From the NCBI GenBank assembly GCA_021464415.1, contig JAKCWG010000423.1, positions 62,001-126,000 on the forward strand: a stretch of 64,000 bases of DNA, in the 5' to 3' direction. A program made the translations under genes and the position numbers. The notes below the pieces were generated by a model. The model made no database searches, had not been told where the DNA came from, and saw nothing but the letters and a program-made list of their open reading frames with translations. Shown here in pieces: positions 45,675 to 56,265 of the stretch. The DNA comes from Lonicera japonica. Its lineage: Eukaryota; Streptophyta; Magnoliopsida; Dipsacales; Caprifoliaceae. Position 1 is the stretch's first letter; the number at the start of each line of letters is the position of its first letter.

Positions 45675-46100
45675 CACCTACGTTGTACTCTTTTCCTTAG
45701 ACCAAGGTTTATTTTTTCCATTGGGTTTTGTTACTTGGTAAGGTTTTTAACGAAGCAACGATATATGCATAAGATTTTCAAATTCCTTGATTAATATAAA
45801 TATCAGGGGGAGGTGTAGACTTAAGGGAGAGTCTAATATCCACACGACGTTACGTTATACTCTTTTCCTTAAACCAAGGTTTATTTTTCCCACTGGGTTT
45901 TGTTACTTGGTAAGATTTTTAATGAGGTAACGATACGTGTAAACTTTATTGATTGAAGTAAGGATCAAATAGAAATATAGACTCAATGGAGGAAGTCTAA
46001 CAGGATTGTCATAATGTTGTACTCTTTTCCCTTCAATCAAGGTTATTTTTCCCACAGGATTTTTTTTACTTGACAAGGTTTTAATGAGGCAAAAAGACAA
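45675..46100. repeat. Triplicated ~85-bp motif before the copia 3' LTR
   Basis: Three diverged copies of a TACTCTTTTCCTT...CAAGGTT.ATTTTTCCCA..GG.TTT...ACTTG..AAG.TTTTAA.GA.G.AA motif start near 45685, 45859 and 46020, about 160-175 bp apart. This lies between RNase H and the polypurine tract, where copia elements of this type commonly carry such repeats. Confidence 0.85.
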
Positions 46101-46135
46101 GTACCATTCTATTTTCGGCTCAGCACAAGGGGGAG

Positions 46136-46317
46136 TGTTTAAGAAAATTACACGTAGTGTGCTATCGCCTAGATAGAATATGTATTAGGAATTTACTGTG
46201 TAAATTATGTATTATGGGTCATTTTGGGCTTCTTTGTAAATTCTATTTACAATTGTATTTGTGCCCTATTTAAAAGGCTTATCTAATGAAGGGTTTAATA
46301 GAGTTGTCCCTACAACA
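46136..46317 (+). repeat. 3' LTR of the copia element
   Basis: It is the same length as the 5' LTR, about 93% identical by eye, and follows the polypurine tract directly. Confidence 0.95.
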
Positions 46318-46322
46318 CCATG

Positions 46323-47175
46323 CATTTATTTGGTGTTCTCGTGCAAGTGAGGTCCGGAATTATAGTGGGGTGATTGATTTAGTAGCCCAAATTAATTAAT
46401 GGGTTGGACTTTAATCATTCATTTTGGTTTTTGATAGACCAAAAAAAAAAAAAATTTGGTTGTTGCTTAATTTGCTGGGATGATTGGGATCAATGTGATT
46501 TGTTTTTTTATTCTTGCATGGGATGATTGGGAACAACAATCATCTCTGGCTTGGTGAGCAGGAAGGCGCGCTGGATTTTTGTTGGTCAATATCGATGGGC
46601 CAACAGCAGGCTCGCATCCGTGAGCGAAAATTAATCTTACATTTAATGTGGTATGGAAAACCAAGAAAAGAATACATTATTTTAGAACTATAATAATTAA
46701 GTTAATCTTAAAAACATATCTCCATGTAAAATAGAAAAAGACAAATAAGCTCACAAAAATGGGATTAAGTTAAAAAAAAACTTAATAAATAAAGTAAAAT
46801 AGTTGGGCCTTTTTCCCTTTTGTTCAAAAGTTTTAATTTTTTTGCCTTAATAAATACAATATTTTTAAACTATAGCAATTAAGTTAGTCTAAACCTTAGG
46901 TGTAAAATTCTGACAGAAATGGTACTTAAGTTCAATATTTGGACAACGCAAGTACCATAGTCTAAAACTATAAATAACACTCTAGTATATGATCTTGTTA
47001 TAGGACCTAACTGATTAAATTTTTGTGCATAATCAATACGTTTGCGACTCGTATATATTTAATTTAAAGTGAAAATATTTAAAAACTTGTAAGCTTGAAG
47101 AAACGCACACAACTGTTTGAAGAAATGTCTCAAAGAAAAGAAAAACTAAATCCCTACTAAAACTATTGCAAAAAA
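46323..47175. other. Intergenic sequence downstream of the GUX-like gene
   Basis: No coding sequence is recognised. The part next to 47175 should hold the 3' untranslated region of the minus-strand gene, but I could not place a poly(A) signal with confidence. Confidence 0.5.
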
Positions 47176-50100
47176 TCACAATCCATGCCACTGCCTGCCA
47201 TCCTTCACACTAATATTCCAATGCCCATCAGCAAATCTAGCACTCTTGGCCCTCCCTCTCCACTTCCTAATCCTCTCATCCATTTTCTTAGTCAAAGCAC
47301 AATAAGGCCTCAACTCCTTATCCATACTATTATAAACCCTCCACCACATCCGGTGCGCATCGTCACTCGCGAAAGGGTGGTGGTCCAACATGTCCCAATT
47401 ACAATCGTAGTCCTCATAACACATCCACGGCTTTAGTCCCAAATAATGTATCGTATAAATCCCTTCGGGCATTATATGATCAGGGTTCTCGTCAGTGACA
47501 AACACTTTCAGATGGTTCAAGCTCGAGTGCCACCTGTGCCACCATGTGAACACCTCATTCAGAAAACCCTGGTCCCCACCATTATACGATCCCAACGTGA
47601 ACCTTTTCTCCATTAGGGTTTCAAACGTGCAAGTTGATGGTTCCACTAACATGACGCCAGAGTTGAAAAGGTATTTGTCGTTGCCTGTGGCCGATAGTTG
47701 AGGGTAAATGAAGAAATGGTCCATCTTTCTTAGGACTATTAGGTCCGCGTCAATGAAGATGATCTTTTCGTATTCGGTTAGTTGCCATATGCGGAGCTTG
47801 CTATAGTTCCATTCATTGTAGGAGCCTTTTTCGGCATGGGGGCTTCGTATCCTTTGTATGTGCTTGATCTTCCATCCGGCGGCTTTAAGGCCACGGAGGG
47901 AGTGTGGAGAGATAGAGTCATCTGCGAGCAAGAGTAGGTCTCTGGTGGTGTGTGTTTGGATGATGCTTTGGGCTAATGCTATTGCGCCACAAACATAGGT
48001 TTCTGATGAGTGGAGGATGGTTACATAGGCTTCTCTTGGTTTGGGAAGTTTTTTTGGCCTCCAAACTTCGCGACCTGTACGTATTTTCATCCAAAGTAAA
48101 CAAAAAAAAAGGAAGTTAAAAAAAAATCTAAAATGCTAGCCATATGAAGCTGCAAATGAAAAATTTATTGAACTAAAGATTTTGAGAAAAAATGTTTTAA
48201 ATTGTACCCTAACCGATGATGTGTTAGCCACAGGTGGATAATTGTGTACCCCTCTTTTGGTTATACACTTTTCAATTCTTTAGTCGGTTTGGTTTTTTAG
48301 GGATCAGACCCAAAACCGAACCAAAATTTTTGGTTATACACTTTTCAAAACCAAAACCGAGTCATTGATCAAAAAACTCGACCCAAAGATGTCAGTTTGA
48401 TTATATTCTTCTGATTAACCGGTTTTGATGAACACCCCGTGATCTATACTCGAATCATTAAGAAGTGTGGCTGGCATACATGAAAAATTAAATCAAACTT
48501 TCAATTTTTCGGAAAGTTAAAAACAATTGAGCTCCTAATCTCTTCATCATAAGGATAAAATACAAGATGAGAAATAAAACTTGTATAATTAATGAAAATA
48601 GTCTTTTATATTTCTATAGATGGGTAATTAGCAAAAATGACCCCTAAAGTTTGACCTGAATTCCTTGCTCCTCCTTAAATTTCAATTTTCGGTTGAAATA
48701 TCCTTAAAGTTTCTAATTTTCCCTCACTTGCCAAATTAAACTGGATACCCCGTTAAAAAGATGGATGGAAAATACTCTTGATTGTCACGAGCCACTCTTT
48801 TAAAGGGTATTTTTGGATGTTTCAATTGAAATTAGAAACTTTAAGGATGTTTAAACCGAAGTTAGAAACACTTCAACCAAAAATTTAACTTTATGAACAA
48901 GTGAGAGATTTGAGTCAAACTTTAGGGTTATTTTTGCTAATTACCCTCCATAGATTATGAAGTGTCAAATAAAATCCTTATAAATATTGCAACATTTATT
49001 ACTACATTTTGTCATAATATTAATTTTATGATAATAAATATTCTATCAGAAGGAGGAAATACAAAATGAGAAAGCAAAGTTGTAAAGTGGGATCCTTTAT
49101 TTTGACATTTATTGCTTATCACAAATTTTATGTTTTTATTTTGACAAAAAACTTTATCTTAAGTGTGTGATAATAAACCTTTTTTGCTAATATTTTTGTC
49201 AAAATATGCTTCTTTATTAGTGAAATTAACATTTAAAAATTGAAAAGGCGAAAAGAATTAATTTCGATTATAATGTTAATTTTGTCTCACCAGCTACAAA
49301 TGTACCGTAAATTATTTATATTTCCTCTCCCATGTAATTAATAATGTAGATAGGCTTGTTGGAAAATAATAATAATAATAATAATAATAACTATCATGAA
49401 AATTCCCTAATGAGAAGTTACCAAACATGAATTATTTCCAAGTTTATAATGATGTTACATACGTAGAGAGTGAAATGATTGTGTTAATAAATAGTATAAT
49501 AAATCCTGATTTGAATTAAACTTTGGTGAGTTAAATTTGGGATAGTATATCCAATAAATACAAGTTGCTAAATAAATACAAAAATTTAATTCTTCCCTTA
49601 TAATGCACACAAAAAATTGAAGTGAAGAGCACATGTTAAAAGATATTTATTATTATATTATATAAAATTGGAAGTCATTTCAGCAGTTCTTGAACTCATA
49701 TTAGGTCTTCAATTTTTTAATTTTGATCTCGCAAACTTTTATTTCACAGAAAATGTTACGGTTTTAACATTAGCAACATGACATGAACTATCGCTGTTTG
49801 CCAATGTTCTATTATTTATTTTTTAACTTTTTTTTAAAAATTATTTATATCAAAATTACATACAAATCATGTGTGTACAAAAATCTAATATATATATAAT
49901 CAGAACAAGTTCTCAACAAATATAAACTAAAATACTTACATAGAACTTAATTGCATGTATATAATAATCTGTTGATGTTGTTGCTAAGAAAGCAAACTTG
50001 CTTTCCTGTATTTTAGGCTAGAGTGAATTTTAAAACGTGTACATGAACCGCGTGTGCTTAAATGTCTAATAAATATAAAATTTTAAAAAAATATTATAAT

Positions 50101-50961
50101 AAACTATGATAAAAAGTATTCACCATTGTCCTACCGTAATTCAAGAATCACTTCTTTCCTATGCTTTTGTTTTCCATTATAAAAATAATGCGACCTAAAA
50201 TATAATTGAAATGACTAAAATATCCCTCAAAACTTACCTGATTGGACAAATGGAGGAGCAAGCATGCATGACCCAACAGGCATCAAAACCTTCTGTTTCA
50301 ACCTCTTCAAATCAGGCTTATAAACCCAATACTCCCCTTCATGCCACATCAGATCCTCACACCTAAAAATCTCCCTCATGGGCCCACATGACCCCACAAA
50401 CACAACATACACCGTCCGATCAACTCCACCTTCCCTAAACCCACTCCTTACCGTTAGATTAGCCACCACCAAATTCACTTGCAACCTAAACACATCCCTC
50501 TCATTTCCACCACCTGCACTGCACGGAACTCCGGCAACCACCACATTAGCACTCTCGTACTCTTCCACCACCCCCGGCATGGGAATCTCCGGGCAAACCA
50601 TTGGGCCCCACCTCCTGTCCTCATCGATCCACTCGGGAAAGAGTTCTTCCCATTTTATATTGTCGCTAATACGGTCAAAGTTTACTTTGACCGTATCAGG
50701 AACGTTTTTTTCATCAATGTTGACTAGCGTTATTTTAATGTTTTTGTTTTCGATTTGTTTTGAGATGACTTCGTACCATCTCGGTGGGTTTACAGGCGTT
50801 TGGAGAAGTGAAGGTTCCGGTGAGTCGCGGTGGAGGCCGTGGAGGTGGTGGTGAGGTTTTGGAGGTGGGGTAGTTGTGGTTAGGAGGAGAAGGGTTAGAG
50901 AGAGGAAGATGAGAGAGAGAATGAAGCGTTGGGGCTTGTTGCTAGATTGTCTCACAGCCAT
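47176..50961 (-). CDS. GUX-like glucuronosyltransferase (GT8 family, PGSIP-type), two exons
   Basis: Exon 1 is 50238-50961 (ATG at 50961) and ends CAG/GTAAGT; exon 2 is 47176-48074 after TACGTACAG. The joint is phase 1 and gives 540 residues, close to GUX4/GUX5 and shorter than GUX1-3. Residues 12-30 form one hydrophobic anchor after a short basic N-terminus (type II Golgi protein). Exon 1 holds the plant-specific stem (EELFPEWIDED, MVCPEIPMP). The GT8 domain in exon 2 has YVTILHSSETYVCGA, the metal-binding DAD (350-352 in FIDADLIVL), LFNSGVM (377-383), GGDQGFLN (407-414) and HYLGLKPW (451-458, second metal/nucleotide site). Family members add (methyl)glucuronic acid to xylan in the Golgi. 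No disabling mutation is seen. Acceptor activity for the GUX4/5 type is less certain than for GUX1-3. Confidence 0.93.
48622..48946. mobile_element. MITE with Mutator-like ends inside the GUX-like intron (325 bp)
   Basis: Inverted repeats start GGGTAATTAGCAAAAATGAC on the left and GGGTAATTAGCAAAAATAAC reading in from the right, and extend about 35 bp (through CCTAAAGTTTGAC). Flanks TCTATAGAT (48613-48621) and TCCATAGAT (48947-48955) are a 9-bp duplication with one mismatch. Confidence 0.88.
49364..49391. repeat. (AAT)n microsatellite
   Basis: About nine AAT units inside the GUX-like intron. Confidence 0.9.
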
Positions 50962-50995
50962 TTTTTTAGCTTCTTAATTCTTTGAGTAGTAGAGG

Positions 50996-51009
50996 ATATT
51001 TATATATGT
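50996..51009 (-). promoter_or_regulatory. Candidate TATA box of the GUX-like gene
   Basis: The minus strand reads CATATATAAATATC about 35-50 bp upstream of the ATG at 50961. If used, it implies a very short 5' untranslated region; other TATA-like AT-rich motifs lie further upstream, so this is only a candidate. Confidence 0.4.
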
Positions 51010-53160
51010 TGTATGCATTAAAAAGAAGAAAAGGAAAACAAAGTTAGTGTTTATGTACTGTCATATAAATAATTTTTATGAAAAAATATATAATGATGTA
51101 TAAAAAAATGTAAATGAACAAAAACAATAAATATGTCCTTAGGATATATTCAAAATTTATTATTTAAGTATATTTTTGTTTCTTTTTCCAGTGAAAAAGA
51201 AGTAGAAGATTATATAGCCAAATTGAAAATTATAATTGTGGCACAATCTCAAAATAATTAAAATTCATTTTGACTTTAAGGTTCAGTTTGATAACAAGTC
51301 GTGTTATTTTTATGGGGCACGAACACCGCCCATCTAAGCAGGATACATCACAACAAAAACGATAGCAAATTTTAATTTCTAATAAGCACACTGTAACAAG
51401 TAGGATTGGGAATTTTCTTTAATTAGACATGACAAGATACGATTAATTAATATGATACATGTCCAATTTTGTGTCAAAATTTTGGCACAAACACGACATG
51501 ATTTGGTTATGTTCGGAAAATAATCAATGGGTCAAATCTAACAATACGGATCAAGTAATTTTGTCAGTAGTTAATTAATTAGAATTAGTGTATCCATAAA
51601 AAAGTACTAAAATTCAATTGAACTATTTATGAGAGACGAAAGAATTAGTATACATATATGCAAGATATTGTACGCAGAGTATTGTATTTGTGTGTCGGAC
51701 TATTACTTCTCGTGTGTCACTTATGAATATCATATATACATGGCTCCATGTACAAGCATGATGTGTACGTACGTATAGTAACACTATTAATCAGATGTAT
51801 CATGTTACAATACGCTAGCTATTTATTACTATTAGCAAACTCTTGCATGTGGACATATATGTGATAAGGGAAAACACCCGTGGGAAATCTTGAACCTTTT
51901 CTTGTATAGAAAATAGGCTTTTAATTTCTTAATTAGAGAGGCTAAGGTTGCTCAATATGCTTATCTATATTAATGTATTGAATGATGGTCGGTTTTATTT
52001 CTAAATGAAGAAACATATACATTTGGCAAGTACCATGATAAAAGATAAAAAGAATGAGTGGAGCATATAAAGAATTCCTAATGAAAGTGAATTTTTTATG
52101 AAATTATGAAAGGATGAATAATGGGTGCATTTGATCATAGAGTTGGAATGATTAAAAAACTAATTGAATTTGATGAGAAATTCAAAACAATAATTCTTGG
52201 GAGATACTGTTTAAAATATGTTTGGAGAATTTAGTATTGCATGTGTTACATGTGCATAACCAGCAATCTTCGTATAAGTTAATTTGACTCAAAGAATCTA
52301 ATTTGCTAACTAATATATCGGCAGCAAATCATCGTATCGCTAAGTGTGTTCTTAGCATACGTTCTCGTATAAGTTTTCAATGCAAAAAGAGGTGAGATAA
52401 TTTTCTCTTGGGATTTTTTTTACACCCATTGCTAAAAAATTAAATTTGGTAAAAAATTAAAAAAGTAATACAACGTATCATTAAATCCTTCATCTCATTT
52501 TTCAGGTTAGGTTATTTCGACTTTGGGCCCAATTAATCATAACGATATGTCCCTCACTAAACACTCGAAGTTTACAATATTGCCCTTTGGCACCCTTATA
52601 ATTTGATTATTCAGTCTAGTCAACGACACTTTATTTTTTTAAAGAGAAAATTTAAGTCTATTCCTCATACTACAAATAACTAAAACTATAAAATAAACAC
52701 AAAATAATGAATTACCATTTTAATTAATATATATATTAAGGAAGACCAAAAATAATACAGTTGGCCCAGTTTGGTCAATTGGGCCTAGAAAGTCAGAATT
52801 ATCTAAGTTGGGCAAATAATATAGGTCCCGCCCCATGAGAAGGGAAAGGTGTTTATGTTCGAGTACATTATGATTGCCTGGTATAATTTTGGCTAGTAAA
52901 GTCACATGACATCGCCAAAATGGTGTTGTGATTGTGATGAGTTCATTTTGTCAAGATGGTTCTCTCACCAAATAAATGTAAAACACTTGTAACTTGTATC
53001 ATTTTAAGACACTTATAAAATTTAATTCTAAAGTGATACTTAAGTTTTGCCTTTTATAATTATTTTATTGTTTATTTTAATGGAACATTGTAACTATAAT
53101 TTTATATGTATAAATATAAAATGAAATTACTCATTACAAATGAATCTGGTCCTGAATTCT
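51010..53160. other. Upstream intergenic region of the GUX-like gene
   Basis: AT-rich sequence without recognised coding or element ends. It presumably contains the distal promoter, but no specific regulatory site can be supported. Confidence 0.5.
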
Positions 53161-53170
53161 AAGCGGATAG

Positions 53171-53172
53171 TA

Positions 53173-53216
<44 letters not shown>
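53171..53216. repeat. (GA)n microsatellite followed by G7
   Basis: About 19 GA units end in a run of seven G bases before CAGC. Confidence 0.92.
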
Positions 53217-55445
53217 CAGCATGTAACACTCTTCTTAATTACCATTTGCCTTTGAGCTATATAAAGACCCAAAAAAAATAAGATGCACTATCAGAATAGT
53301 ATAAGAATTACCGGAGGAACTTATCTTACAACAAAAAATCTTCTGTATATTTTTATAGTTTTCTAGCCATTGACCCATTAACTCTTGGTCTCTTGATCCT
53401 CTGTTTATGCCCTCTTTCCCAATGAGTATTCAAAAAATATAAGAGGATATATTGAAAATAATAAATCAAATTAATGTATATATATATATTATAATTGCAT
53501 TTATAAAGGAATTCCTTATTTTAAGAACAACAAGTACCATATATTTTGAGGGGTATATGATGTATTTTTTTCGTGAAACTTTGTGCATATAATATCTATA
53601 ACGAATAGATTACCTCCCCAAATTTTATCAAAAAATTTAAATCAAAAGTGGGTGTAATGAATATGTAATACTTATATTTATTTTTGACCATTGAAAATTT
53701 GTATGATTATATATATTACCAACTTTTAAATTGAGTTTTTTAACGAAATTTTGTGGAGAAGATCTATTCATTGTAGATATCATATCCACATAATTTCACG
53801 AAAAATTCATTCATATACCCCTTTAATTTTAGATTGGCAAAAAAATATAGTGCCAATTTATTTTTCTTTGTCCCGTTTGAACATCACTTTTGCTACTATA
53901 CGTTTGCTTCACAAAGGAACAATAGATTTATAAAATTGTGATTTCGCGAAAGTTTGTATGTTTTTTTCTTGAAAAACTTGCAGATTTTGCCCAAACATTG
54001 GTTAAGAAAATGAATATATATGGATAGGAAGCCAAACCAAATAACTTCTTGTTATATGTCCTATTCACTTCATGGCCACTTTATTTGAAATGAAAACAAA
54101 ATTAAAAGGAAAAAAAAAGTTGCATTATATTACACTATATTTGTATAAATTTCATATTTTATAGGGTAAAATTTCTTGAATATTTTTCAGGAAGTTAGTA
54201 AATTTTTCTGAACATTTTCAAAGAAAATGGCAGAATTTGGTGGGAAATAATAAGTAAAGTTGCTATGAAAGAAATGGTGAAAAAACTCAAAATTAATTAG
54301 AGGGACAACTTGGGAAAAAAATGTTTCAAGGTTGAAGTAACGGTTAACATTCGTACGTTAAGTAAATGGAACCACAAAAGTTAATTAAGGTACCTAATAT
54401 TTTAAATATAATATATATTCGAATAAGGGTCTGAAAAATATGTCATCTATTTGAAAAAAATGTGTTGTTTTAAATTTTGTATAAGACCTTATATATCTCT
54501 GGAGCGACTCTGATATTGAGAAGGCGTTTTTACCTCGAGGTCCTCGCTTTTGGCTTTGGAAGTGGAATGTTGCATTTAGCTCGGATTTCAACTTAATGAG
54601 GGCTGGATTGGTACTAAGTAAAAAAAAATAAAAATACAAGTACGACAACACAACATATAATGTATATATATACAATAATATTTATTTTTAGTAGTTGAGT
54701 TAAAATACTCTTATAATGGTCGTCTGCGGTGCAATGACCATTTTCTATCAATTTTAAGACCAAAGTTGATGGAAGGACTAAAGTCAAATCCGGTCAATAG
54801 TTTAAAGTTATAAACAACACGTTATTAAATTGAGGCTTAAATAGAACTCGCACCATAATTTAGGAGCCATTGTACATAATTTACTCTTTCTTATAATAAT
54901 AACTACAGTTTGGAGATTCAAAATTGTGGTTAAGCTAGGGACCCAACATAATCTATATATGTAAAAGTTTTTTTTTTTGGATCAATTTAGATACAAGAAG
55001 TAAAAATATATTGTTCCAATTAAATTTACAAATATATCATGAAAACACAATTTCTTAGAAGATTATAATATTAAAAACAACATCAAATCACTCTACAGGA
55101 GCACAATATCTAATGTTAATTTTGTACTAATTTTATTTAATGGAACTTGTCTGAAACAGTTTCCTGTAAAAAAAAAAATTAGAAAATAATATTTTTTTAT
55201 AAATTAAGGACCTATATTTAACAAAACTCTAAAAATAGTGCAATAATGATAAATTTGCAGTAGATTTTTAAATTGTATTTCTTTATGGTATCGTGCAAAA
55301 TTAAGTTTGTACCACATATTTTTTAGTATATTATTATATCTAAGTGTTTAATTAACAGTATTCTAGAATTATTTCAACAAGTTACAAATTTAAACTCATT
55401 TATTAATAAAAAGCACCTGATAATTTTTTGGGTTATGCAAAGTTA
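53217..55445. other. Gene-free AT-rich stretch
   Basis: No protein match or element boundary is recognised. A somewhat GC-richer patch at 54490-54600 (TCTGGAGCGACTCTG, CCTCGAGGTCCTCGC) stands out but could not be assigned. Confidence 0.5.
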
Positions 55446-55610
55446 CACTACAAGAAAAAGGGCCTTTTGTGACGGGAATTTGCCGCCATCAAGTTTTTGA
55501 GACCTACCTACCTTGTAGTGCTTCGGGAACCGTCGTAAAACCGTCACAAGGATTTTAACCTTTTGTGAGGGTTTTTTACCTGTCCTAAAAAGTTCTTTTT
55601 CTTGTTAGTG
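55446..55610. mobile_element. CACTA (En/Spm) MITE, 165 bp
   Basis: It starts CACTACAAGAAAAAG and its other end reads in as CACTAACAAGAAAAAG (one inserted base). The 3-bp duplication TTA (55443-55445, 55611-55613) matches the CACTA rule. Subterminal TTTTGTGACGGG and CCGTCACAAGG words are typical of this plant family. Confidence 0.9.
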
Positions 55611-55777
55611 TTAAGTTTGCACTCCTCCTTTTATAATACATTAATATGTATATGTTGAGGTTTATTTGATATTGCTTTAGAGTGGAATGAGTGACACATG
55701 AGAATACTTGTTAGAAAATATAAACACATAATGCAAAATAAATTTACATTAAATTTTTTGGATTGCAAGGTTAAGTT

Positions 55778-56250
55778 TGTTGAAAGTTAATTTCTAAAAT
55801 CAACATGTCAAATCATCAAGATCTTAATTAAAACACTTAAACCGCGTACCTGGATCCATAATAAACAAATGCGGAATACGAGGATCGATCACAATAACAG
55901 CACGGATCGAGCGGGTACGTGGTCTTCCTCAACCAAATCACCTTAGTATCTTCATGGGAATTTTGGTTCTCTTCCAGATGGGGAGAAGAGAGCTGTAATT
56001 TGATTTGGTGTATTGGGAACCATAACCCTAATATTTTCTTTATATATAAACTAATTAGAGTTCCCATTAAATCCTAATGAGTTCATATAAGGTATCTACA
56101 CATTTGGCCTACATTAATTTGAATAGTCTATGGGCCTCACTAAAAATTAATTAGACCACTAAAAATTAGCCCATTAATTTAAATAGCAAATATAATTGAA
56201 ATATTATAATATGTTGCTCATATAAATTAGAAAATATAAATTTTCTAACA
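55778..56250 (-). repeat. 3' LTR of a minus-strand copia element (473 bp)
   Basis: On the minus strand it starts TGTTAGAAAATTTATATTTTC directly after the purine-rich GCCCAAGTGGGAGAT (56251-56265) and ends ACTTTCAACA. It contains a TATA-like TTTATATATAAAG (56038-56050). The outer end is inferred from the terminal CA only. Confidence 0.75.
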
Positions 56251-56265
56251 ATCTCCCACTTGGGC

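Larger units (their letters stand above)
39529..46317 (+). mobile_element. Complete Ty1/copia retrotransposon (6.8 kb), coding region decayed
   Basis: Two 182-bp LTRs (39529-39710, 46136-46317) and a perfect 5-bp duplication CCATG (39524-39528, 46318-46322) define the element. The order is leader with minisatellite, gag (41073-42149) and pol remnants: GAG-pre-integrase near 42782, an integrase tail near 43560-43860, and RT near 44619-45150 with the YVDD box at 44927-44938. The LTRs differ at about 12 of 182 positions by my count. Purine-rich CACAAGGGGGAG (46124-46135) precedes the 3' LTR. All pol frames are broken. Confidence 0.95.
48075..50237 (-). other. Intron of the GUX-like gene (2163 bp)
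   Basis: It has canonical GT (GTAAGT at 50232-50237 on the minus strand) and AG (TACGTACAG at 48075-48083) ends, and is AT-rich as expected. It contains a 325-bp MITE (48622-48946) and an (AAT)n tract at about 49364-49390. A short duplicated phrase GGTTATACACTTTTCAA (48261, 48334) lies near the acceptor end. Confidence 0.9.

Noticed and set aside
50378..50854. 158-residue plus-strand frame opposite GUX-like exon 1
   Set aside because: It is antisense to a conserved coding exon and has no recognisable domain.
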